Origin: Vibrio pelagius
GTDB lineage: Bacteria; Pseudomonadota; Gammaproteobacteria; Enterobacterales; Vibrionaceae
NCBI RefSeq assembly: GCF_024347575.1
Contig: NZ_AP025505.1
Coordinates: forward strand, 310,001-374,000
Length of the DNA: 64,000 bases
Direction of reading: 5' to 3'
Of this stretch, positions 27,816-36,318 are shown in pieces. Below the pieces are notes generated by a model that ran no database searches, was not told the DNA's origin, and was given only the letters and a program-made list of their open reading frames with translations. A program made the translations under genes and the position numbers. The stretch's first letter is position 1. The number at the start of each line of letters is the position of its first letter.

Positions 27816-28595
27816 ATGAAAAAAAATCGCAGCTTAGTTCCATTTCAAAACCGTATACCTGAGCCGATGTACTTTCGTGTTGCGGAAATCCCGGCTAATT
27901 CAAGTTACCCTAAGCACAGTCACCCTTGGGGGGAGTTTGTCTATTCTTACAATGGTGTTATGGAAGTAAAGATAGGAAACCGCTCCTATTTAGCCCCTTC
28001 TCAGTATGGGATTTGGCTTCCACCGGGTATTGAACATCAAGGCTTTAATCAACATGAGGCCACTCATTGCTCGTTATATATCGAGGCGCATTACGCGAAC
28101 GTATTGCCAAACAAAGTATGTGCTTTGCAAGTCACACCATTGATCCGTTCAGCGCTTGAACATTTAAAGCAATTTTTGCCTGTGCCTCCTTATTCTGCCG
28201 AACAAACTCGTCTCATTAGGGTTATTCACGATCAACTTAAGCAAACTCATTCGATTGAGAGCTTTTTACCTTCGACTGATGATGCCACGTTGTCACGTGT
28301 ACTTGACCATATCGAAAAGTATCTTGATCAAGACATCCCTCTTAAAACATTGGCGGCCCATTTTTACATCACAGAGCGTACTCTCATGAGAAAAAGCAAC
28401 AAAGAATTGGGCATGTCTCTCACAGAGTGGAAGCAAAAACTGAAAGTACTGAAAGCGATGAATCGACTGGAGGTGGGCGATAGTGTTGAAGTTATCGCCC
28501 TTGAGTTGGGGTATTCAAGTTCATCTGCGTTTATCGTTATGTTTAAACGAATTATGGGTGTGACCCCGAAAGAATACCTTAAGATGAACGTGTAA
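27816..28595 (+). CDS. AraC-family regulator with N-terminal cupin
   Basis: 259 aa from the ATG at 27816 (a TTG two codons earlier is in frame). The N-terminal cupin has YPKHSHPWGEFVYSYNGVMEVKIG and WLPPGIEHQGF; the C-terminal AraC DNA-binding domain has two helix-turn-helices (LKTLAAHFYITERTLMRKSNKELG and VIALELGYSSSSAFIVMFKRIMGVTPKEYL). Its stop overlaps the end of the convergent hydrolase gene by 17 bp. It probably regulates the divergent EamA transporter. Confidence 0.9.
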   Translation: MKKNRSLVPFQNRIPEPMYFRVAEIPANSSYPKHSHPWGEFVYSYNGVMEVKIGNRSYLAPSQYGIWLPPGIEHQGFNQHEATHCSLYIEAHYANVLPNKVCALQVTPLIRSALEHLKQFLPVPPYSAEQTRLIRVIHDQLKQTHSIESFLPSTDDATLSRVLDHIEKYLDQDIPLKTLAAHFYITERTLMRKSNKELGMSLTEWKQKLKVLKAMNRLEVGDSVEVIALELGYSSSSAFIVMFKRIMGVTPKEYLKMNV

Positions 28596-29382
28596 TATTT
28601 TGCGCAATATGGTGCCACATACTGACAGGGTTTGAATACATAGGGAAATGTCCGCAGTCAGGTATTTCTGCCAGTCTTACACCTTCCCTCTCAATATGGG
28701 ATAGGTAAGATAGATGTTGGTTCTGCTCTCCATACATGAACATCTTCGGGCATGACAAGCTCAGAAATTTAGCCATTAGATCACCATCATCTGATAGTTC
28801 TACCATCGACGTGAATATCGCTTTAACTGCATCGGCTCGAACTTTATGGCGTAAGCTAGCGGAATATAAGGCGCTTGCATAGTGTGGTGCATGGCGAGTT
28901 CGCGTTATAAATTCATCAAAAAATTCTGTTGCGCTGCTTGATGGGTAATTGATAATTTGCCGGCTCAGAAAACAATCTTCTGGCGCTATGTTTCCTTCAA
29001 TGTCGGTGAAGCTGAGCACACGGTTTGGGTAATGATGCGCGAGCATTAATGCGGTCAACCCTCCCATAGAATGCCCTACGAGATGAAATTGTTTGAACCC
29101 TACCTGATCCAGTACCGCAATAGCTGTTTTCAGGAGAAAAGGGATAGTAACGGATGAGGGATCGCTGCATTGAGTCTCACCGCATCCTGGCGCATCGTAG
29201 GCAAGAAAAGGATGGTCGTTAAATTCTGCATAATGAACAATGTCAGCGTAGTCTTCTTTAGTTGAACCAAAACCATGGAGAAAGACAATCGGATCGTTCT
29301 CTCCTGATCGGGTTATCGCTGACACGCTAAGATGTACACCTTCGATTAAAAAAGGGAAACGTTGGCTTGAAAATAGCTCCAT
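28579..29382 (-). CDS. Alpha/beta-hydrolase
   Basis: 267-aa alpha/beta-hydrolase fold protein. Oxyanion region VFLHGFGSTKEDY near residue 35, nucleophile elbow LVGHSMGGL near 103 (Ser in GHSMG), catalytic histidine probably in IPDCGHFPMYSNP near 250. No signal peptide, so cytoplasmic. Substrate is not predictable. It faces a LysR gene across about 150 bp, which may regulate it. Confidence 0.87.
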   Translation of the reverse strand: MELFSSQRFPFLIEGVHLSVSAITRSGENDPIVFLHGFGSTKEDYADIVHYAEFNDHPFLAYDAPGCGETQCSDPSSVTIPFLLKTAIAVLDQVGFKQFHLVGHSMGGLTALMLAHHYPNRVLSFTDIEGNIAPEDCFLSRQIINYPSSSATEFFDEFITRTRHAPHYASALYSASLRHKVRADAVKAIFTSMVELSDDGDLMAKFLSLSCPKMFMYGEQNQHLSYLSHIEREGVRLAEIPDCGHFPMYSNPVSMWHHIAQNITRSS

Positions 29383-29536
29383 ACAATACTCACATTGGTT
29401 GTTAATGTTGCCAATGTACAGTTTTTCATTGATAGTTAAATTCTAACATTAGTATCTCTGTGATACGAAAATAGAATTAGCAACATAGAATGAGGCATTT
29501 TAACGTACTTCATTATTGTTTAGTCAGGGACTACTG

Positions 29537-30463
29537 ATGAGTAAAATTGATTATAGGTTGATAAAACAACTTTATCTTTTTTTAGCGGTTGCCGAAGAGG
29601 AAAACTTTGGTCGCGCAGCAAAGCGGCTAGGAATGTCTCAGCCACCTTTAACGGAGCAAATCAAAACACTTGAGCAGTCGTTGAAGCTCACTTTGTTTGA
29701 ACGTTCTCGCCGCGGGACTAAATTGAGTGCGTCAGGAAAAGCGATTCTTCCTCATGTACAGAAGTTTGTTATTCAAATGTCATCTTTGGAAAAGGTCGTT
29801 CGGGAGGTGGCGCTTGGACAATCAGGGGTTATTCATATTGGTGCCATCACATCTGCTATGTTTGAAGTGCTACCAAACTTTTTAGAGCACATAAAGCAAC
29901 ATTACCCAGACGTCACTGTTTTTGTGGATGAAATCGACAGTGCGGAAGCAATTTCATCATTGTCCTCTGGTGAATTGGATTTGGCATTTGTTCGAGTTGA
30001 CGGTGAAATTGGCATGGGGTTGAGTTCAATACCATTAACCGAAGATAAACTTGGGGTCGCATTACCACTCGATCATCCACTGGTGAACGCTGATTGTATT
30101 TCATTGAGAAGTTTGCAAGATGAAGCACTTGTTATGCCGTCGAGGCGAGTCAACCCTCCGTATTTCGATCTATTAACTTCCGCTTGTCGAAATCACAATG
30201 TTAATCCACGAATTCTTTATGAGGTTCGCTCAGTGACAGCTCAGATAGCTTATGTGAGCTGTGGTCAGGGCGTAGCTTTAGTTCCAATGGGCATCGTCAA
30301 TATGATCCCTAACAATGTCAAACTCGTTCCACTTAAAGAGGCCATTTCAGTCGTGACTGCTGCGTTGGTGTGGGACCCGGAACGTGGTCACCCTTTGGTC
30401 GACTACGGAGTTCAGTGGCTGAAAGAACATATTACTGATAAGAAAAACCTATCAAGCTCTTAG
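29537..30463 (+). CDS. LysR-family transcriptional regulator
   Basis: 308 aa from the ATG at 29537, which has AGGGA eight bases upstream; a TTG at 29516 is in frame but lacks one. Helix-turn-helix ENFGRAAKRLGMSQPPLTEQIKTLE, then an effector domain of the BenM/CatM-like subgroup (SAMFEVLPNFLEHIKQHYPDV). It is followed after 28 bp by a RhtB-type exporter on the same strand and is divergent from the hydrolase; either could be its target. Confidence 0.9.
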   Translation: MSKIDYRLIKQLYLFLAVAEEENFGRAAKRLGMSQPPLTEQIKTLEQSLKLTLFERSRRGTKLSASGKAILPHVQKFVIQMSSLEKVVREVALGQSGVIHIGAITSAMFEVLPNFLEHIKQHYPDVTVFVDEIDSAEAISSLSSGELDLAFVRVDGEIGMGLSSIPLTEDKLGVALPLDHPLVNADCISLRSLQDEALVMPSRRVNPPYFDLLTSACRNHNVNPRILYEVRSVTAQIAYVSCGQGVALVPMGIVNMIPNNVKLVPLKEAISVVTAALVWDPERGHPLVDYGVQWLKEHITDKKNLSSS

Positions 30464-30491
30464 TTGAATAGTATTTTTCAACATTTTAAGA

Positions 30492-31148
30492 GTGCTAGAC
30501 AATAGTGCATCTTTTTTAACTATTGCGAGTTCACTCTTGGATACCTATTTGAGTTTTGCTGCTATTGCATTAGCCGTTGTCTATATGCCGGGGCCTGGGA
30601 CATTAAAATCCATTTCCAACGCCATTAATTTCGGTTTTCAAGGTTCGGTCGTCGGGATATCAGGTTTAACGTTGGGTGTGTGCGCTGTCGCTTTGTTTTC
30701 TGCGACAAGTCTGGGGCTGCTGTTGGTTTCCTCCCCAATGGCTTTTAAAGTTGTTTCTTACTGCGGTTCCGCTTACCTATTTTATTTGGGACTTAGGCTG
30801 TGGTTTGGTAGCAGCAAGGCTCAGGTGATCTCTACGAATGCGGCATTCAAGAAGAAACAAGTGTTTGGGGAAGGTGTTTTGCTACAATTTAGTAACCCGA
30901 ATGCTATCCTGTTCTTCTTTTCTGTTTTCCCTCATTTTATCAAGCCAGATGAAAGCTATGTTGTACAGTTTTCGGTGCTGGTAGGGATATTTAGCTTGGC
31001 ATTTATTTGTGCGCATTCGACCTATGCGTTACTCGCCTATAAGGCTAAAACACTTTTCCTAGGCGCACATCGACACTGGCTGGATAAGATCAATGCTATT
31101 TTGTTTGTCTTGTTGGCCGTATATTTGTTATGGAGTTCATCCATTTAA
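30492..31148 (+). CDS. LysE/RhtB-family amino-acid or metabolite exporter
   Basis: 218-aa membrane protein with about six hydrophobic segments. The N-terminal AIALAVVYMPGPGTLKSISNAINFG is the RhtB variant of the family signature, and LLQFSNPNAILFFFSVFPHFI near residue 135 is also typical. The GTG start at 30492 follows an AAGAG; a TTG at 30537 is possible. Co-oriented with the LysR before it and the VOC gene after it. Confidence 0.87.
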   Translation: MLDNSASFLTIASSLLDTYLSFAAIALAVVYMPGPGTLKSISNAINFGFQGSVVGISGLTLGVCAVALFSATSLGLLLVSSPMAFKVVSYCGSAYLFYLGLRLWFGSSKAQVISTNAAFKKKQVFGEGVLLQFSNPNAILFFFSVFPHFIKPDESYVVQFSVLVGIFSLAFICAHSTYALLAYKAKTLFLGAHRHWLDKINAILFVLLAVYLLWSSSI

Positions 31149-31178
31149 TCACGTCATCACTTCAAAGGAGAAAGGTAC

Positions 31179-31562
31179 TTGAATATTAAACACCTTGATC
31201 ATTTTGTTTTAACCGTGGCCGATATTCCAACCTCGGTTGCTTTTTTTCAATCGGTTATGGGTATGAACGCTGTCACCTTCGGAGAAGGGCGAGTCGCCTT
31301 GGAATACGGTCAGCAAAAGATTAATTTGCATCAGCTAGGCCGTGAGTTTGAACCTAAGGCACGGCACGTACAAGCAGGTAGTGCCGATCTCTGTTTTATC
31401 ATTGAAGGGGATTTAGCAAGCGCAATGCAGCATGTTCGGGCTCAAAACGTTAACATTTTAGAAGGTCCGATCACTCGTACTGGAGCGCAGGGACCGATCA
31501 CTTCCTTCTACTTTCGAGACCCTGATGGGAATCTGATTGAGTGTTCCGTTTATGAGTCTTAA
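31179..31562 (+). CDS. VOC-family (glyoxalase fold) protein
   Basis: 127 aa. TTG start with a strong AAAGGAGAAAGG ribosome site. The hallmark pieces are IKHLDHFVLTVADIPTSVAFFQSVMGM at the N-terminus and SFYFRDPDGNLIECSVYE at the C-terminus; candidate metal ligands are H7 region, E43 region and E122 region. It resembles fosfomycin-resistance-like and dioxygenase-like VOC proteins often annotated as virulence-factor-like; activity unknown. Closely follows the RhtB-type exporter and is probably co-transcribed. Confidence 0.87.
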   Translation: MNIKHLDHFVLTVADIPTSVAFFQSVMGMNAVTFGEGRVALEYGQQKINLHQLGREFEPKARHVQAGSADLCFIIEGDLASAMQHVRAQNVNILEGPITRTGAQGPITSFYFRDPDGNLIECSVYES

Positions 31563-31676
31563 CACGATGAACAGTAGTGGTTATGAAAGAAACCTATGAC
31601 TTCAGCCCATTTTTTATTCAAACACGGGGCAAAACTGGTCAACCCAGTCGGTATCGCTATATTTCCATATCTCCAC

Positions 31677-31709
31677 TAAAAAGCCCCCATTGCAATGCAG
31701 TGAGGGCTT
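31677..31709 (-). terminator. Terminator of the ParB-like/pyrophosphatase gene
   Basis: On the minus strand, AAGCCCTCA-TGCA pairs with TGCA-TGGGGGCTT and runs into TTTAG, 30 bp after the stop codon. Confidence 0.75.
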
Positions 31710-31738
31710 AAATCAGATTCCAATAATCAAATCTACGT

Positions 31739-33283
31739 TTAGTTCAGAGCGTAGTGCTTTTTTGCTGCATCAAGGATCTGGTTGGCTTCCACATCGTCGC
31801 CCCAGCCTTGCAGTTCCATGCCACCGTCTGGACCTTTGTAGTTTTCAAACCATAGACCAATGATGTCCTGAACGCCTGGATAGGAGCTGTTTAGATCGTT
31901 CAGAGAAGTCACATCTTTAAATGGTGAATCGTTAGTGAGAACGCCTACGAGTTTGTCGTCTTGCTCGCCGTCATCTAGCATTTTCATTACACCGATCAGA
32001 CGAATAGGAACAACTTCACCTCGTGGTACAGACTGACCAAGTACAATCACATCCAACGGGTCGCCATCGCCACCAAACTCTTTAGGTAGAGCAGTACGTG
32101 GGATAGAGCCATAGTTACCTGGGTAGCCAAGGTAGTTAACCACGCGTGGTGCACCTTTCTTGTGCTCCCAAATCACTTGCTTGTCATTGTCTTTGCTGAG
32201 TTCCCACTTGGCAGAGGTGCCTGTTGGGATCTCTACAATTGCATTGACAATGCCATCAACAGAAGCGGCTGGGTAATCATTAAAGCTTGAGTTTGATTCG
32301 AGTGTGAATTGGTCCAATTGTTTGAGTACAGGAGCTGAAACTGCTGCTAAGTCATAGCTTAAACCATTGGCGGTAGACGTTGTTTTATAACGCAGCATGT
32401 AATCAACCTTACCGCGCTCTTTGAAAAGTTTATCGAAGCCTTTTTGATTGTATTCGCTAAACTGCCCCATCTGCTTAACTGAAAGCTTTGAACCACCAAC
32501 GTTGTTGGTATCCATAGATAGGATATGGTTGCTGACTGCATTGACAGCCTTTGCGTAACCTTCAGTCGAATTTAGATCGAAGTTTGCTGCATCAATTGCT
32601 TTACGTACTTCTTTAGACCAGTAGAATTCTAAGAACGGGACGGGGTCATTCGGCTTGTCCCAGCCCACACCTCGAGAAAAGTACATCAGTGAGCGGTATT
32701 GATCGTTGGCGAAGTTGGTTAACCCAAGAGAGGTTGGGAGTTGTTGGTAGCTAATCGCTTCACCGTTGTGATTAAACAGCCATGTATTGCCATCTTTAAC
32801 CATTTGGTTCCAGAATGCATCCATGTTTTTTAGGTTGCGGTAATCTTTATCAACCACCACATTGACATTGAATGATGGCCCACCTTGCGACATGCGATAG
32901 AACACATTGAATGTATGGTGTCCGTCAGTCAGGTAGTATTCATCGTTGGGTGCGATGACTACTGTCTTCATGTCTTGTTTACGTGAACCTATTTCCATTT
33001 CACAGGTGAAGGTCGAAGGAATATTTGGATGTGCTTGGTCTTTGATGCTCACTACGCCTTTTTGACCATTGGCTTCACAAATTTCATCAAACATTTTTTC
33101 TTGGTCAAATTGGTAGCGACCCAACTTGTACATAATTTGGTCATAACCTACGGATGGTTGAGTTGGTTTTAACTCATGGAGACCAAGGTTAATTACATCG
33201 CCTTCCGAGACATTGCTTGCATGAGTGGGTAAAGCAGAAATAGCCAGAGCGCCAATGGTGGCAAGAATCCCAATTTTAGTCAT
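31739..33283 (-). CDS. Secreted ParB-like domain / inorganic pyrophosphatase fusion
   Basis: 514-aa two-domain protein. The signal peptide (MTKIGILATIGALAISALPTHA) predicts export. Residues about 25-190 resemble the ParB/Srx-type fold of the ParBc_2 group (KPTQPSVGYDQIMYKLGRY, then YYLTDGHHTFNVFYRM). Residues about 350-514 are a family I inorganic pyrophosphatase: the signature DGDPLDVIVLG (406-416), upstream NYLGYPGNYGSIPRT and downstream LDDGEQDDKLVGV supply the metal- and phosphate-binding residues. Family I enzymes are normally cytoplasmic and about 175 aa, so a secreted fused form is unusual. Pyrophosphate or phospho-anhydride hydrolysis in the periplasm is inferred. Confidence 0.85.
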   Translation of the reverse strand: MTKIGILATIGALAISALPTHASNVSEGDVINLGLHELKPTQPSVGYDQIMYKLGRYQFDQEKMFDEICEANGQKGVVSIKDQAHPNIPSTFTCEMEIGSRKQDMKTVVIAPNDEYYLTDGHHTFNVFYRMSQGGPSFNVNVVVDKDYRNLKNMDAFWNQMVKDGNTWLFNHNGEAISYQQLPTSLGLTNFANDQYRSLMYFSRGVGWDKPNDPVPFLEFYWSKEVRKAIDAANFDLNSTEGYAKAVNAVSNHILSMDTNNVGGSKLSVKQMGQFSEYNQKGFDKLFKERGKVDYMLRYKTTSTANGLSYDLAAVSAPVLKQLDQFTLESNSSFNDYPAASVDGIVNAIVEIPTGTSAKWELSKDNDKQVIWEHKKGAPRVVNYLGYPGNYGSIPRTALPKEFGGDGDPLDVIVLGQSVPRGEVVPIRLIGVMKMLDDGEQDDKLVGVLTNDSPFKDVTSLNDLNSSYPGVQDIIGLWFENYKGPDGGMELQGWGDDVEANQILDAAKKHYALN

Positions 33284-33778
33284 AAGTCCTTCTATATGTG
33301 GAATAAAAATATATGCGCTAAGTTAGTGTGCAATCGTGACATTAAGATTTCACTTTGATAAAGAAGATATTGCAGTCGTTCGTGCTCGCTTTTCTTGCCT
33401 GTAGTAAAAGAACACAAGAATTTAAAGTATGTGGTTGATTTATGTTCGACTATGGCAAAGGGTTAAGTATTGAGGTTTCCCCTCGTAATTTCTCCAAAGC
33501 GCTCTGAGCTGCTAGTTCGGCTATGGAGTAGGCCTAGACCGTAGGCAGGGCTTTTCAAGTCTCGGGATATTTCTTCAATCTGCATTCGTTTCGAACAGAC
33601 CCTGATAAGATGATTGGGTATTCGAATTATAGTCATAACCTGCTCCAGTATTTCAGGGCACTATCAAAACAGGCTAATCACTTAAAGTTATGTCCGAAAA
33701 TCGGGGGCCATTTCTCTTTTTAAATCCTAATTTGAAGCTAGACTTTAGGTAAAATCAAACCTTCGGGGGTATTGGATT
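33284..33778. other. Intergenic region upstream of diguanylate cyclase
   Basis: About 495 bp; no supported ORF, RNA or repeat seen. It contains the divergent promoters of the pyrophosphatase fusion and the cyclase. A CTTCGGGGG just before 33779 may serve as ribosome site. Confidence 0.5.
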
Positions 33779-35440
33779 ATGGCTAGGTGGGGGGGGACTA
33801 GAATTAGAACTAAGTTTGTAATCACATACTCGGTTCTCACCGTTTTTTTCGTCATACTTCTGTTTTTTGCTTTTTACATTACAGAGCGGCAACGCCTGAT
33901 AGATAATGCCATAAAATATTCCAATCGAATTTCAACCCTGTATTCTGATGTCATAAACCAAGAACTCTTTCGACACGTGGCGCTCATGCAGTTGTTAAGT
34001 AAGCGTCAAGCGTTTCAACAAGGCCATTTAGACTCTATCGTTAGTGAACTGATTTGGCTGAAAAAAAACTCTAAAAACTCAGTGGTCAATACACTCTATA
34101 TTGATGATCAATGGAATCGAATAGACTATAAGGGAACGGAGCTAAAAATTACCCGCCCGAACATTATCCAAGACATTCGATGGCAAAATGCTAACTATCA
34201 TGTCTCTCCTCCCCTTCATGGTGGCGTGGTCAACATGCCCGTAGTCGTCCTTGGTGTGCCAATACATGACTCAAATCTGCAATGGAAAGGCATAATTGCG
34301 GTATCTATCTCTTTACGGTATTTGACTGAAAGGCTTTCAACCGTGAGCATAGGTAACAATCGTTATGCGTGGATATCTGATATTAATGGTGGGATTATCG
34401 CTCACCCAGACTTCTCTAAAGTTATGACAGTCAATCTTTATGATACTGAAAAGCTCGATTATCTGGGGCTTGTAGACATTATCGAGAAAACAAAACAAGC
34501 TAGTACAGGTTATGGCTATTACTATGAAACAGCATCTAATGAGAAAAAACACCTAACTTTTTCACGGTTAAATGTAGTGCCTAATTGGACCGTTTTTGTG
34601 ACGGGAAACGAATCTGACCTTGTTCTAAATATAGAGCAAGTGATAGAAAATATTGCTATCACACTGTTTATCGTGGTGTCCGTTTTTATGCCAGCAATAG
34701 TATATCTATGCCATGCTGTGACCCGACCAATCAGTGAGCTGACCAAAAAAGTTAATGATGCTTTAGGGGGGGGCTATCACAACTTTGTAGGTATTCGTTC
34801 TACTGATGAAATAGGCCAGCTTTCTGATGCATTTAAAACGGTTATCACTGAAATTAGTCAACAAAATGCTAATTTGGAGAAAGCAGTTTCTAAAAGAACA
34901 GAAGAATTGACCTGGTTAGCTATGCACGATCCAATGACCAAACTATTTAATCGTCGTGCACTCATCGAGGCTACTGAAAAGGAAATTTCTAGAGTTATCC
35001 GTCATCAATTAGCTATGTCTCTTGTCATTTTGGATATCGACCACTTTAAGACAGTTAACGACACATATGGTCATGATATTGGTGATTCAGTGCTTATTAG
35101 GTTTGCTCAATTTCTTCAATCGAATTCTCGAAAAGAAAATCTAGTCGCACGCTGGGGAGGCGAAGAGTTTGTCATTGTCGTCGTTGAAGGAGAGCTAGAG
35201 GATGCGAAGGAGTTCGCATCTCAGTTGCTAGACGATATAACTAAAGTGGATTTTTCTCCGGTTCCAAACGTAACATTTAGTGCTGGTGTAGCGTCCTACA
35301 AACCCAATGAATTACTTGCAGACCTAGTTGCACGAGCGGATAAAGCACTCTATCTCGCCAAAAATTCTGGAAGACAGTGCGTGGAAACAGAAGAACACGT
35401 TGGGGCCTCTCAATCTACATTCGCTTTGAATAGATACTAA
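33779..35440 (+). CDS. Membrane diguanylate cyclase (Cache-HAMP-GGDEF)
   Basis: 553 aa. Transmembrane helix at about 13-33, a periplasmic Cache-type sensor to about 280 (WKGIIAVSISLRYLTERL, YAWISDINGGIIAHP), a second helix at 285-308, HAMP to about 355, a short coiled coil (NANLEKAVSKRTEELTWLA) and a GGDEF domain. The active site reads WGGEEF (460-464) with DIDHFKTVNDTYGHDIGD upstream, so it should make cyclic-di-GMP. The inhibitory site five residues upstream reads RKEN, not RxxD, suggesting weak product inhibition. Two runs of eight G (33789-33796, 34766-34773) lie in the coding frame. Confidence 0.92.
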   Translation: MARWGGTRIRTKFVITYSVLTVFFVILLFFAFYITERQRLIDNAIKYSNRISTLYSDVINQELFRHVALMQLLSKRQAFQQGHLDSIVSELIWLKKNSKNSVVNTLYIDDQWNRIDYKGTELKITRPNIIQDIRWQNANYHVSPPLHGGVVNMPVVVLGVPIHDSNLQWKGIIAVSISLRYLTERLSTVSIGNNRYAWISDINGGIIAHPDFSKVMTVNLYDTEKLDYLGLVDIIEKTKQASTGYGYYYETASNEKKHLTFSRLNVVPNWTVFVTGNESDLVLNIEQVIENIAITLFIVVSVFMPAIVYLCHAVTRPISELTKKVNDALGGGYHNFVGIRSTDEIGQLSDAFKTVITEISQQNANLEKAVSKRTEELTWLAMHDPMTKLFNRRALIEATEKEISRVIRHQLAMSLVILDIDHFKTVNDTYGHDIGDSVLIRFAQFLQSNSRKENLVARWGGEEFVIVVVEGELEDAKEFASQLLDDITKVDFSPVPNVTFSAGVASYKPNELLADLVARADKALYLAKNSGRQCVETEEHVGASQSTFALNRY

Positions 35441-35718
35441 CAAGTTGTTTTGGTGTTCGAATTTCAACAGGTAAGTTAGTTGCCAGAACCCATGGTTCCT
35501 TTGCCGACGCTGAGTAGATTTTAGGTGACGGGTGATGACAATTTGCTAGGGCGTGTTGACCTTTCGTGGTTGAATTTTGTTCGGGTGGGGACGCCTAGTC
35601 AAAAGCGTTTTAATCGCGGCGAGGGCTAATATGTTAGATCATTAGAGGTTGACGTTGAACTTGCGTCTATATGTAAAGTCGACATTGTTGTAGGGTAATT
35701 AAATCATACGAGGTGAAA

Positions 35719-36261
35719 ATGTTATCCAAAAAGACCACAGCGTTGATTGTTGTTGATGTGCAAGGAAAGCTCGCGAGTTTGATGCATGAAAGCGACGCTA
35801 ATATTGAAAATACGACGAAGTTAGTTAAAGGTGCCAAAGCGCTGAACTTACCCATTGTATGGCTAGAGCAAAACCCAGAACGTTTAGGTCCAACCGTTGA
35901 ACCGATTCGCGAAGTGCTAGCAAAAGATCATTTAGCGATCGCTAAATACACTTTTGATGGCTGCAAAGAAGCGACATTTAAACTGGCGGTGGAAAACACT
36001 AAAGTCGATACATGGTTAATCTGTGGGATTGAAGCGCATATCTGCGTTTATCAAACCGCGTTATCTCTGCGTAAAATGGGGTATCGAGTCGAGCTTGTTA
36101 CAGACTGTACCGCTTCAAGAACGGCGGCAAACAAAGCGTTGGCGCTTGCTAAGCTCACTGCTAATGGGGTGGGGTTGACGGGCGTTGAGATGTGCTTGTA
36201 TGAAATGGTCGAAGATTGCCGTGCTCCAGAGTTCAAAGAGATCCTTTCCCTCATCAAATAG
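35719..36261 (+). CDS. Isochorismatase-like cysteine hydrolase
   Basis: 180 aa from the ATG at 35719, which follows GAGGTG; a GTG two codons earlier overlaps that site. The triad of the family is visible: Asp in IVVDVQ near residue 13, Lys in IAKYTFDGC near 78, Cys in CGIEAHICVYQTAL near 112. YcaC-like members hydrolyse amides or esters of unknown kind. It lies next to the insertion sequence, and its 3' terminator region was altered by that insertion. Confidence 0.87.
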   Translation: MLSKKTTALIVVDVQGKLASLMHESDANIENTTKLVKGAKALNLPIVWLEQNPERLGPTVEPIREVLAKDHLAIAKYTFDGCKEATFKLAVENTKVDTWLICGIEAHICVYQTALSLRKMGYRVELVTDCTASRTAANKALALAKLTANGVGLTGVEMCLYEMVEDCRAPEFKEILSLIK

Positions 36262-36295
36262 CGCCTATGCTGCAACGGGGCGTTTTTCTGTTCTC
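36262..36295 (+). terminator. Weak terminator after the isochorismatase-like gene
   Basis: CGCC and GGCG form a short stem around a ten-to-twelve-base loop, followed by TTTTT at 36291-36295. The stem is short, so efficiency is uncertain. Confidence 0.4.
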
Positions 36296-36318
36296 CCTTT
36301 TACAAAACGATAAAAATT

